Shown piece by piece: positions 1 to 9,546 of a stretch of DNA of 64,000 nt. The notes under the pieces were generated by a model. It had not been told where the DNA came from. It saw only the letters and a program-made list of their open reading frames with translations, and did no database searches. Numbering within the stretch: position 1 is the stretch's first letter; the number at the start of each line of letters is the position of its first letter. The translations under genes were made by a program, and so were the position numbers. The stretch is taken from assembly GCA_013398175.1 (NCBI GenBank), contig VZRZ01004411.1:1245232-1309231 (forward strand). Direction: 5' to 3'. The DNA comes from Climacteris rufus (taxonomy: Eukaryota; Chordata; Aves; Passeriformes; Climacteridae).

Positions 1-2312
1 GCAGCAAGAAAAGCATGTCACCTTGTCTTGTTTGGTTTGGCAGAGCCAGAGTGCTCATAAGAGGTGAAGCTGCTACAACTTGCCTCTTCTGCTCCCATAG
101 CCACGCAGCCTCTGCTGCCAAAAGCTCTCTTCCGTCGCAGCATTGCGGCAGGTGAGCGTCTGCCAAATGACAAAACACAAACCTCCTAATGAGCAGCTGA
201 GGGTAGGGTGGGGATTCCAGATAGACAAATCTATGTCCCTCAGGAGATCTGGTGCTAACTGATCAGTATAAGAAGTATTTCACTGCTAATTAAGTTTTGA
301 TTCTTTGGCTTCACTTAAAACAACTTGAGAGTATATCAAGTTTGAGAGCAGGTGCTGACTGGCTTGAAAGCACTGGTCCATCAAATCAGCTAAGGGTTTT
401 ATACTCAGAAACACCCCTAGAAGGGAGACTGTAACTTGCTAAGTGATAGATATACCCAGACCCTTTCAAGTATAATGCATTATTGACAGAGTTATAATGC
501 TTCTGACTTTTATTTCCCCAAATGCTTGCAAAATTCCCCTCTGCTCCAAAAGAGCCTCCTCTGTCTCATATTCTGTCCTCTTCATTAGCATGTATGGAAT
601 GAATGCTGAAGGAGACATAGAGCCAGGTGCAGCTTGGAAATCCCAGGAGTAGTTTCTTCTGGTCTTCCTGCCTTGATTTGGAATCCAAATTCGAACAGGA
701 AAGTCTGATTTTAGAGGATATGTCACCTCTGTTCCATTGTCTTCCATAGGTTAAGAGCAGAAAAAGGTTGAATGCATAGTATGTCTTCTCAGGTGCCAGA
801 ATATTTAGAGAAGTGGGCACCTTTTATTAGTAGCTCAGGTTTTCTTGACTGACCAGAATAAAGGAAGGCCCAGGAAATGTGCAACTGAAAAATAATTAGC
901 TGCATATGCAGGGAGGAACTGAGAGAGGTCATTAAAAATTTGGGTTATACTTTTCTGTATGTGAGAAACTTCTTAATGATCTCTGTGCTACAGAAAACAA
1001 CAAAGCAGATGAGAATAAATAAAAGCTGTACCATGCCTCCCTACTGATACAGCTGCCTGAGGATTGAATACAGAATGGTACATACTTACAGCAGTTTGCA
1101 ATATGACCAGCTCCAATTGTTCCAAATTCTAAATTGCCTTAAAATCCTGCTTGAGAGTTATGTTTTTTCTGTGTAGTTTGCTCTCTGAAATTTGGGTCTC
1201 TAATGCTCACCTTTTAAAATAGAAAAAATTTCTAGGATCATAGTGCTGCACTTCTGGGGCCAAAAGGATTCTTCACCAACCTCATCAGATGAATGAAAGG
1301 AAGATTTAAAAGACAGAAAAATACTTGCAATTACAGAAGTCATTCTTTCACTATTCGTCATTGCGTGGTGGGTGAACTGGAAGTAAGCACTCACTAAAAT
1401 TTCTGGTATGCCTTCAAATTTATTCTGTTCACACCGGGAATCAGGACCTGTTTGTGTACTGCTGCTCAATACTGGTAGATGGAGTTTTCTTCATCATAGT
1501 AAGGTTTTAAGTAGGGTCTTCCCTCAAGTGTTGTGGTAGTGGTACAGTTACCAGCTTCTTTTCAGCCTTGTGGAATTTGGCAGACACCTGACAGCTGGAA
1601 ACTTCTTTGAAAAGGCAAAAGAAGTGGCACAGGAACGTTTTCCTTCCCAATAGTTTGCCTTGTCCTGGGAAATTTTGGATGGCTTTCTCTGTCTCTCTTA
1701 CTGTTTAGTAGTAGTACCCTTCTGTGGCTCAAGGTGTGTGGTGCTCTCAACAATTTAAGAGGTTTTTCACACTATAGTCCTTGAACAGTTAACACCTGGC
1801 TAGTGGGACAGCTGTTGTCTCAATTAATAGCATTTTTTTTATGTAATCGGAGGCGAAACTTCACCCTGCAACAGATAAATTAAGTCCAGTGTGCCTTGTA
1901 CTGAGCAGCAGATTCATGTTCTTCAAGCTCCACTAGTAATGTGTCATTCAATGTAGTCACTTATGCTCATTTTGTAATGGGGACTCTTGGTGTCTGCACT
2001 TGAATCATAGTCCTTTACTACCTGAATACTTCAGCAGGGGAAGTAAAAGAGGGGTAGTAAATTAAGCAGAACATCCAACAACACTAGGCAATCAGCTCTA
2101 ACGGTTATACCTTTCCTTAGCTTTTAGTTTGAAACCCTGAATGATTGTTAATGATGTGAGCCCAGAAACAGAATTTGGGAAGGAAAGAGGAACACAGGAT
2201 TGTGGCTTCCCAGTTAAAATGCATGTGTGATGTAAATTCCCCATCCCATTGTAGTCCCTTTGTGAGGGTGAAGCAGTGAAGATGAAGGCTGCTCAACATT
2301 GGTCTCCATGGA
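1..2312. other. Non-coding sequence, no gene seen
   Basis: AT-rich unique-looking DNA. Open frames here are under about 95 codons, none resembles a known protein, and stops are frequent on both strands. I see no diagnostic transposon ends before the LTR that begins at 2313. Confidence 0.6.
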
Positions 2313-2495
2313 TGTGCTGGTTTTGCAAGGCCCAGTTTTTTGGTAGTGGGGGTCCACAAAGATGGCTTCTGTGAAAAGCTGCTCAAAGCTTCCACAGATG
2401 TCCAGCAGAGCCAATCTCTGATGGCTCTAAAGATAGATGTGCTGCTGGCCATGGCTGGGCCAATTAGAGATGGAGGTAATGCCTCTGTGACAACA

Positions 2496-2502
2496 TATTT
2501 AA
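2496..2502 (+). promoter_or_regulatory. TATA-like box of the ERVL LTR
   Basis: TATTTAA sits about 180 bp into the LTR and about 740 bp before its AATAAA. This is the expected order for a U3 promoter followed by the R/U5 polyadenylation signal. Activity is not implied. Confidence 0.45.
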
Positions 2503-3154
2503 GAAGAAATCAAAACAAAGTAGAGCTGCACAGCTTTGGTTCTAGTTAGACAAAGAGGAGGAGTGAGAACTTGTAAGAGAAACAACTATGGAGATCCCAA
2601 TGTCAGCAAAAAAGGAGGGGGAGGAGGTGCTTCAGATACTGAGGCCAAGACATCCCTGCCGCCTGTGGTAAGGACTATGTTAATGCAGTGTCCCCCTGCA
2701 ACTTGGAGGCCCACAGAGATGCAGAGATCTACCCCTAGCCAGAGGGAAGGAGTCCACGCTGGAGCAGGAGGAGTGGATGCCGGGGGTGGGGGGTGGGGCG
2801 CTGTGATCTGGTGAAGGGGTTGACAATGGATAAAGAGGCCATGCTCCCGAGTCTGCTGAGAGTCATCATTGATAAAAAGGCTTTGCTTGCCCCCCCCACC
2901 CTGAGTGGGACCGGTCCATCCTTGGAAGGGCTGCACTTCATGGTGGAGAAACTTCAGCAACAGTCGTGTCAAGTGGGGCTGCTTGCTGCTGGGAGAAAAT
3001 TCACGTCACATCGCAGCAGTTTTGGAAAGGGGATTGATGCCACAGTGCTTGCAGGAAGGAAAACTGGGTGCCTCTTCCCTAAGTACTGAAAGAAAATCTT
3101 GAGTAATGAACTGACCAGAAGAAACCCTCACCCCTGTCTCCCTGTGCCGTTGGA

Positions 3155-3178
3155 GGGAAGGAGGGAGGGGATGGGGGG
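3155..3178 (+). other. G-quadruplex-capable run in the LTR
   Basis: Four G-runs of 3, 3, 4 and 6 bases are separated by loops of 5, 1 and 2 bases, which meets the usual G4 motif rule. A second G-rich run lies at 2782-2798 (runs of 5, 6 and 4). Both are within the LTR. Confidence 0.6.
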
Positions 3179-3237
3179 AAATAAGGTGTTTTAAGAGCTC
3201 ATTTTGCTTCTCATTATCTTCCTCTGACTTTGTTAGC

Positions 3238-3243
3238 AATAAA
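3238..3243 (+). terminator. LTR polyadenylation signal AATAAA
   Basis: A canonical AATAAA lies about 180 bp before the LTR 3' end and is followed by T-rich sequence, as expected at the R/U5 boundary. Confidence 0.6.
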
Positions 3244-3427
3244 TTCACTTAATCTCTTCAAGTTGAGCCTGCTTTGCCTTTGATGGTAGTTAAAGTTTTC
3301 TCCCAGTCTTTATTTCAAACTCTGTGAACTCTTCATTAAAATTTTCTCTCCTCTCTCCAGCTGCAGGGAGGGGAAAGGGTTGGTTGTGGAGGCCTGGTGT
3401 TTGACCGGCCTCAAACCATGACATTTT

Positions 3428-3444
3428 TGGTGGAGAATGTGGAC
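3428..3444 (+). other. Primer-binding-site-like motif
   Basis: TGGTGGAGAATGTGGAC begins four bases after the LTR 3' end. The TGG start is complementary to the CCA-3' end of a tRNA, as in retroviral primer sites. I cannot name the tRNA from the sequence alone. Confidence 0.5.
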
Positions 3445-3772
3445 AACCCACGATATTTTTTGGTAGCAGAGGATGATTTCAATCCATCGGACTTTGAGAT
3501 AAGGATAGTAATTGGGAGAAAGTAATGGGCAATATAAGTACTAAATAATATTAGTATGGAAAATTATTGTGGGAAATTTGTATTCTAATTGTAGTAATGA
3601 ATCTAGGGGTAGATGTTTGTGTAATTTGTTCATTTGATGTTCTGTGCTGTGATATTATTTTGCTTTTGGTGTGGGGAATTCTTTTCCTTGTTTAGTTGTT
3701 TTTTGTTGTTCTAGGTGAAAACTGTGTGTTGAATGTGGATTTAAATGATAGTTTTTAAATATGTGATTCACA

Positions 3773-3788
3773 GAGGCAAGGGGTGGAA
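3773..3788 (+). other. Polypurine-tract-like motif
   Basis: GAGGCAAGGGGTGGAA is an almost pure purine run of the type that precedes the 3' LTR in bird ERVL proviruses. No 3' LTR follows it here. Confidence 0.4.
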
Positions 3789-3875
3789 ATCAAAGAGACA
3801 ATCTTGTAGTACCTTAAATGTGGTGGGATGGAAAAAATCCCTTCCTGCAAAGGGAATTGAGATGTTTTTTGCTCC

Positions 3876-3933
3876 CAGAAGCCATCTTTGTGACCCCCCC
3901 ACTACCAAAACCGGGCCTTGCAAAACCAGCACA
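3876..3933 (-). mobile_element. Inverted fragment of the same LTR head
   Basis: Read on the minus strand from 3933, this stretch repeats the first ~58 bp of the LTR at 2313: TGTGCTGGTTTTGCAAGG, then GGTAGTGGGGGG, then CACAAAGATGGCTTCTG. Similarity stops abruptly near 3876, where the remaining ~1,050 bp of an LTR should follow. It is either a second truncated insertion in opposite orientation or the product of a rearrangement of the provirus next door. Confidence 0.8.
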
Positions 3934-5139
3934 ATGGACTTGGTTTTGGGGTGTGGTGATTTGAACATGAGGCTGTAGTCAGGGAATGGGCTTCTTGCAA
4001 CCCACCTCCTTTGAGGTAGCATCCAACTATTTCTAGCCATGAAGCCACCATTGCTTCCTTTCCTGAGGCCCTTTTAGCCAGGTGAAGTTAGCACAAGTGG
4101 TCAGGGAGCAAGGGAGAGGCTTGGTGTCTGCTAGTAGGAACATAAAATGCACGTGGGTTAGGACTTCTCAATCTCATACACAATGGAAACATGGCAAGAA
4201 ATCTGGGCAAGCCCTGTGAAAACATCATCTGAGCACGGTCTGCCAGTGTACTGTGCTTTTTTGGCACTGCCACCACACAACCAGTAACGTACAGCACCTT
4301 GCACTCTTTCTGATTGCCATAGACCCTCCTACATTTAGTTTAAGTTAGTGAGTCTGTTCTAATGTGAAAGGGCTGAGAAAAAGGACCCAAGTTTGCTTAG
4401 TCGTTTCCACTTTTTCTTCATTCATGCATTTGGTAGAGCTTGGTTCAAGTAGTGAATCAGTGTCACTGGCTCTATTATTTTTTGAAGTTATTTGCACATG
4501 GGTCCAAGTTTTGGCATGTCTAAAACTGACCCATTGAGTTCAAACTGTAGCCACATTGAGTGGCTTAGCCGCTGCTGTGTAAGATATTGGCAGCAGAAAT
4601 AAGGCAGGGGATCTTTATGCTCATACATCCCTGTCTTGAAAGACCATCTCAACTGAATTCACTGGATTGTCTTCTACACTAGATTCTACTGCATGAGACT
4701 GAAGATAAATTATGCAACCAAATTAGTGTTAGGGACCACTGTGTCTTTCCCAGCTAATACTGCCTGAGTCTTTTGATGCTGATCAGGATGTGGATCATTT
4801 TCTGTGGAAGGTGGAAGAATTGCAAGAAGCAATTTTTTCATTTTTTTTTTTAATTCCAAAGAAGCTTTAAAATAATGCTTGAAGCTGGTGTGCTGGGGTG
4901 CAAGCTAAAATCATCTCCATTCTTTCTCAACTTAAATGCAGCCTTTTCTTTGCCAAGGGACAAAAACCCACACATTGATGAACTGCTATCAGTTCTTGGA
5001 GAAGCCTAAATAGCCTGAAAAAAATGTTGATGCAATCAGCACTCTCCTCACCACAGCCTTCCAGCCTCTCTGGGGTGGATATACAGCACCTCCAAGATAC
5101 AGCAAATGTCAAGTTGCTTGTGAGGCCACGTCCCCACGT

Positions 5140-5436
5140 TTGAGCTTGGAGCTACCAGCTGGCAGTGGCAGCAGCCCCGTGCAGTCCGGGTGGTTGCAGC
5201 AAGCTGCTTTGAAGTTCTGCCCTTCGGCTATCTCCTGTTGCATACAGCTTGTGATACATGAGTCTGTGTCCTGCAGCTGTCTCCGTTTAAGTCAGCAGGC
5301 ATTTGAAGCAATGCTGGCCACCCCGGGGAAAAGGGCAAGAGTTGAACGAAGTGTTCATCTTCAATTAAACCATTGGAATGCCAGTGCAGACTGCGATTCT
5401 CCACCACTTTCTCCTCTAAACCAATATCATGACTGA
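5140..5436 (+). other. Unrecognised CpG-enriched open frame (98 codons)
   Basis: A 98-codon frame ends in a low-complexity Ser/Pro segment (SPPLSPLN). The block 5130-5410 holds about nine CpGs, well above the surrounding DNA. A TCCTGCAG that could act as a splice acceptor lies inside, near 5270. I do not recognise the protein. It could be a chance frame, an exon piece or a regulatory block; I lean to chance. Confidence 0.2.
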
Positions 5437-8400
5437 GCTTTTTAATAGGAAAGAGCAGAGGCAGCTGTCAAGGTCTGCTAGTCAGTTCAGGTTTGAACCA
5501 AAGGGAAAAATCGGTAATGGTATCAAATGGTTGGTAAGGAGGACAAGCTGAGTCTTGGGTAGTGATTTCAGCAAGCTCTAGCTGCCATTTAGACTGCTGT
5601 CTTCAGTTTGGAACTTTGCTGCTGAATATGTTAGAGGAAGCCAACACGGTAATATCCAGGAAGCTTAACCAACAGAAGGGTTTAAAACTATTTCCTTGCA
5701 GTAAGCAAAATTCAGCTCCAGTGTAAATGCAATTCCTGCTAAAGCTGGTTCTGAAGCTGCTGCTGAAGATGGGTTGAAACCAGCAGTCCAGTTCTTGCCT
5801 TTAATTGAGGGCTCTGGTTGTCTTCACCAGGAAAGATTTAGTTATGGAAAAGATAAGTTAGAGGAAAATATGACCCACCTGACTGCTGCACCCATTTAGT
5901 CCTGGGCTGAACTTTTTTTGTCTTTCTTGCATATCGAGTATGGCTGCTTGTTTGGAGCCACAAAAAAAAAAGCAGTAACAACAGACTTTGACACCTGTGT
6001 TTCCTCCAGCTGCGAGTCTCATCTTTCTTTTTTTTTTTCTACAAACAACTTCATCCGCTTCAGAATGTGGGACCAGTTCTCAGAGTTAAAAAGGCTGCTC
6101 TGCAACAAATGGTCTCTTAGTTTGCTTTATCTGTTCAAATTTGTGCTTTTTGGTCTTACTTGACTGTTTCAATGAACTTTACATGCTGCAGGATATGGCC
6201 CCAACTTATGGAGCGAGTTTGATATAAATTGCATAACAAAACAATTTACAGTGCAGGCTCACATGTTTAAATCCACGGTTATGTGCTTAAGGATGTGACT
6301 TTTTCCTCTCCCTTACCAGCTGTCCTCTGTTAGTGACTAGTGTTGATAACAGCCCTGCTGAGAAAGCAAATAGTAGAAAGCAAATTGCTTCTTAAAAAAC
6401 GAAGGCAGTGGGGGGAGTGAAAAAGTAAAATGGAAAAGAGGGTCAGAAAAAGTTATTCTAAAATACAAACTGCTGTTAAGCCTGAATAACTAGACTGGCA
6501 ATCTTTGATAAGGCTGGAATCATTGCCACCAAAATGAGTGGAAAGTTTTGTTGTCATTCACAGCAGAAGAGTAGCAAAGGAATTTATGGTATGAAAGTTG
6601 TCTGTCTTCTAGTGCATCTGTATACACCATGTGCTGGGCCACTTGGCAGGCCAGGAGATTATGTAAAAAAAAAAATCTTGGAAGGTCTGCTGTCTTTGTT
6701 TAATATATCAGAAATGCTATTCTTCCATAACCAGAGCAGCAGCTTGGTATCAGAATTTTTAATACAGGGTAGAGAATACACCCTGGAGAAATGAAAGCTC
6801 TCCTGCTCCCATTTCATGAACTGTCAAAAGGATGCTGAGGATGGAATCAGGATGGTATACTGGGCAGTAACATAAAAGTCATTTCTGGTCCACACCTTAT
6901 ACTGTAAAAAGTATTTTAAGGTTAAAAGAAAAGGAAAGAATCCAAATAAAATTACATCATATGGACTTTGCCTGCTGTATTGCAGCAGGGAAGAATAGTG
7001 CAGATAGAAGAAAAGTCACTGCAGTGCTCCAGAGGATACAGCCAAGAAGCCACGAATGTTGAAACCTTTTGGACAGCTTTGAAAATCTACCCCTTAATTT
7101 CCAACACTGAATGAAATTTAGGTCATTCTGATCCACCTGCTTCCCCTCAATGGCTATGAGAGAGGAATTCTGTCTGGGTAGACACATCTTCCAACCTAGA
7201 TAATTAATTACATTCACTTATTTTAATTTAATTAAAACAGGAATAATTTTACATCACAAATTAGTTGTCACTATTTTTTTTTTGGTGTTCATATTTAAGT
7301 CAGCTGGAAAGATCAAATAGACTTGTTCATTTCCCTTCTCGCTTGTAGTTGTTTTTCAGTCTGCTTCCTGTTCAAGTTTTTATGCACATTACAGTTTGCT
7401 TTTTATTTAAAGTCTACTGTATCTTTTCAACAATATTACTTAAACCATGTCTAATCCTGCAAGCTTCTTTTATGCCATTTGTGGTCTGCTGGACTTTCCA
7501 GTCTCTTTCATAATTATTTGGAGCCTTAAGCGTGAATTGGTAACTTCAGATGTGCAAAAGAGCTCACTATTCTCGTTATGATTTTTTCATTTGAGAGATG
7601 TCTGGTCTGTAGGACACCATTTTACAGCCCAAACACCCAATTTAGAAATATGAACTGGTAACAGGTGAATAAATTTGGAGAACTGCTGCATCATTGTTTT
7701 GAGAATTAATAGGCAGCCAGGGACTCTAATAAGCCAGTCTTTAAAATGCTTTGTTCTAGAAAATAAGAAAGGGTGATCCTGATAATTTCTCAGTCTATTC
7801 TGGGCCACTGCTTTCCATATTTTGACAAGAAAGAATGCAAACTTATACTTAGTTTTACCTGGCATATTTGTGTGTAGATAATAATCTCATTCCCAACTTG
7901 TATGCATCTTCTACTCCTTTTATATTACGTTCCTATATAAAGTGCAGAACACATACTAAGCTCAAAAGTGTATTTGCAAAGACCTCATGCTATTTGTGAC
8001 CCACAACATGGTTCTTCCCACAATAATAAGAACTAACTATTCAAAAGATATTAAGATAATTTTTTGCACAATGGGTGCATCAAATAAACCTATGCTTTAA
8101 AAAAAGTATTGGTTTTTATACTGACAAACATGGTAAAATGATCTCCTTACTTTCAGTCTCAGCCTCCACAATTTCACGTAGTGTGTCTTCATCTTATGTA
8201 ACATGATCAGAAAAATACTGAGTCCTATTTTTTTGAAGTTCATGAGCTTTCTTCTCATTTTAATTCTGTAGGACTTTCCTATAAGGATGGAATATCTGTA
8301 AAATATTATGTTACAAAAAAAAGAAAGGGGATTTTCTGCTTGAACTGTTTTCTGTCAGAGCTAGTTCAGATAGGCTGGGCAATGAAACTGTTGTAAATTA

Positions 8401-8976
8401 CTGGTTTTGCCTGTGTTTCTGACTTCTCAGCTGGTTCTGCCCATCTCTAATGGGCAATGGTATTGAGGGCTGTGCACTTGCCTCTGGGTCTGTCATGAGT
8501 CTTGGCTGGAGCTGGACCTTCTGAGAATTGGCACAACACACTTTCACACGCTGCAAAAATAATTTCTTGTGCTAATCCCTTGTGGCATTTACATATTACA
8601 CAAGACCCTCTTTATAGAAGAAGAAACCAACATTTTCCCATGACCATAGTTAATGTACTGTAAATCTGTGAACTGTTGGATCTGTGAGCCACATCTTGGG
8701 ATACTGTGTCCTCCAGAAAAGCACTTGGTATGGCAATGTGCTCTGTGTCAGAGAGGAAAGTTCTCATGTGATTAAAACATTAGTTCTAGGTTCTAGAAGT
8801 CAGAGTTAGAATTTATGCTCATCTACTGGTTGCTCTGTAACTAGTTGTTAGGGTAGTACATGAACAGAAACCCCATAAAAGTAATCTTATGGAAGACAGA
8901 ACATTCAAGAGTTTAAGAACATCTGTCCTGGCTCTGTCTCAGGGTTTGTCAGGCCCTCTATCCAGGTGGTTACAAG

Positions 8977-9013
8977 GAGGGAAGACTAAAAGCTGCAGAG
9001 GGAAGACTAAAAG
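8977..9013 (+). repeat. Two-copy 21-bp tandem duplication
   Basis: GAGGGAAGACTAAAAG occurs twice with a 21-bp period (from 8977 and 8998), separated by a short spacer. Confidence 0.7.
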
Positions 9014-9354
9014 TAAGGAAATATATTTCCTCCAAGTAAGCTCCCAATTCCGAACATTTCACAAACCTGAGGTGTGGGTTTTTACTATTTAATAGCCCTA
9101 AAAATTGGTTTCTTCAAGTTTATGGTACAGATTCCTTGTCAGCCCGTGCAAACTTTTTCCATCCACAATATCCTTTTGCAAGTTCTGTAACAAGCAGAAC
9201 TGTTGTCTTTTAAGTTTCCTGAACCTTGCTCTTGAACACTTCATGTTCTGTCCCTTAGGTTTTCTGCTGAAAGATACAGCATACAGTCAATTTTTATCCA
9301 TCTTTTCAAAGACACACTTTAATTTGTTGACCTCTGTCATGTTTTACCTGTCCA

Positions 9355-9405
9355 GGTTGTCTCTTCTCCAGGCTGACAAGTCTCAGCCTGCTCAGCTGTC
9401 CTTTC
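9355..9405 (-). mobile_element. Short CR1 LINE scrap
   Basis: The sequence CTCTTCTCCAGGCTGA, then CTCAGCCTGCTCAG, resembles the minus strand of the end of CR1 ORF2, about 350 bp from the CR1 3' end. It is short and diverged with no CR1 3' terminus attached. The same region of CR1 is clearer in the copy at 43684-44045. Confidence 0.4.
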
Positions 9406-9480
9406 AATTGCATAGTGGTGGCTGTAAGGCTTTTTCTCTGTTGGGTATCTTGGAAGATGACTTTGCAGCAAAATTGTGTC

Positions 9481-9494
9481 TCTGTGTGTGCATA

Positions 9495-9544
<50 letters not shown>

Positions 9545-9546
9545 GA
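9481..9546. repeat. (AT)n microsatellite inside a palindrome
   Basis: A pure AT run of 41 bp (9498-9538) is flanked by TCTGTGTG on the left and CACACAGA on the right, which are exact reverse complements. The 66-bp unit can fold as one hairpin or cruciform. Translation through it yields the Tyr-Ile repeats seen in local open frames, which are not real proteins. Confidence 0.95.

Larger units (their letters stand above)
2313..3423 (+). mobile_element. Avian ERVL-type LTR, likely the 5' LTR of a collapsed provirus
   Basis: The element starts with TGTGCTGGTTTTGCAAGG and ends in ACA, the TG...CA termini expected of an LTR. The body matches the layout of a long neoavian ERVL-type LTR: a U3 with AAAGATGGCTTCTGTGA, a TATTTAA promoter-like box near 2496, a G-rich middle with degenerate repeated modules ending in 'acgctggagcag', an AATAAA at 3238 and a pyrimidine-rich U5. 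At 1,111 bp it is long for an LTR, which is typical of this group. It is followed by a primer-binding-site-like motif rather than host DNA, so I read it as a 5' LTR and not a solo one. No flanking 5-bp duplication is visible. Open frames inside it, including a proline-rich one on the minus strand, are shadows of its G-rich middle. Family membership is from pattern recognition; exact subfamily is not assigned. Confidence 0.8.
3424..3790 (+). pseudogene. Collapsed ERVL internal region without coding capacity
   Basis: About 370 bp follow the LTR where a full provirus would carry several kilobases of gag-pol. A PBS-like motif lies at the left edge and a purine tract with the character of a polypurine tract at the right edge. 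The AT-rich sequence between them has no readable gag or pol. The simplest reading is an internal deletion joining the leader to the 3' end of the provirus, followed by loss of the 3' LTR. The assignment of the right edge is inference from the purine tract. Confidence 0.5.
3934..9354. other. Non-coding stretch, no confirmed gene
   Basis: Unique-looking AT-rich DNA with scattered poly-A and poly-T runs. The only locally unusual part is a CpG-enriched open frame near 5140-5436, treated under findings. A short stretch near 8590-8640 faintly resembles the minus strand of a MIR core but is too degraded to call. Confidence 0.55.

Noticed and set aside
2586..2972. Proline-rich 128-codon minus-strand frame
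   Set aside because: It is the antisense of the G-rich centre of the ERVL-type LTR.
8570..8660. Possible MIR minus-strand core
   Set aside because: Only two short words fit the core; too diverged to separate from chance.
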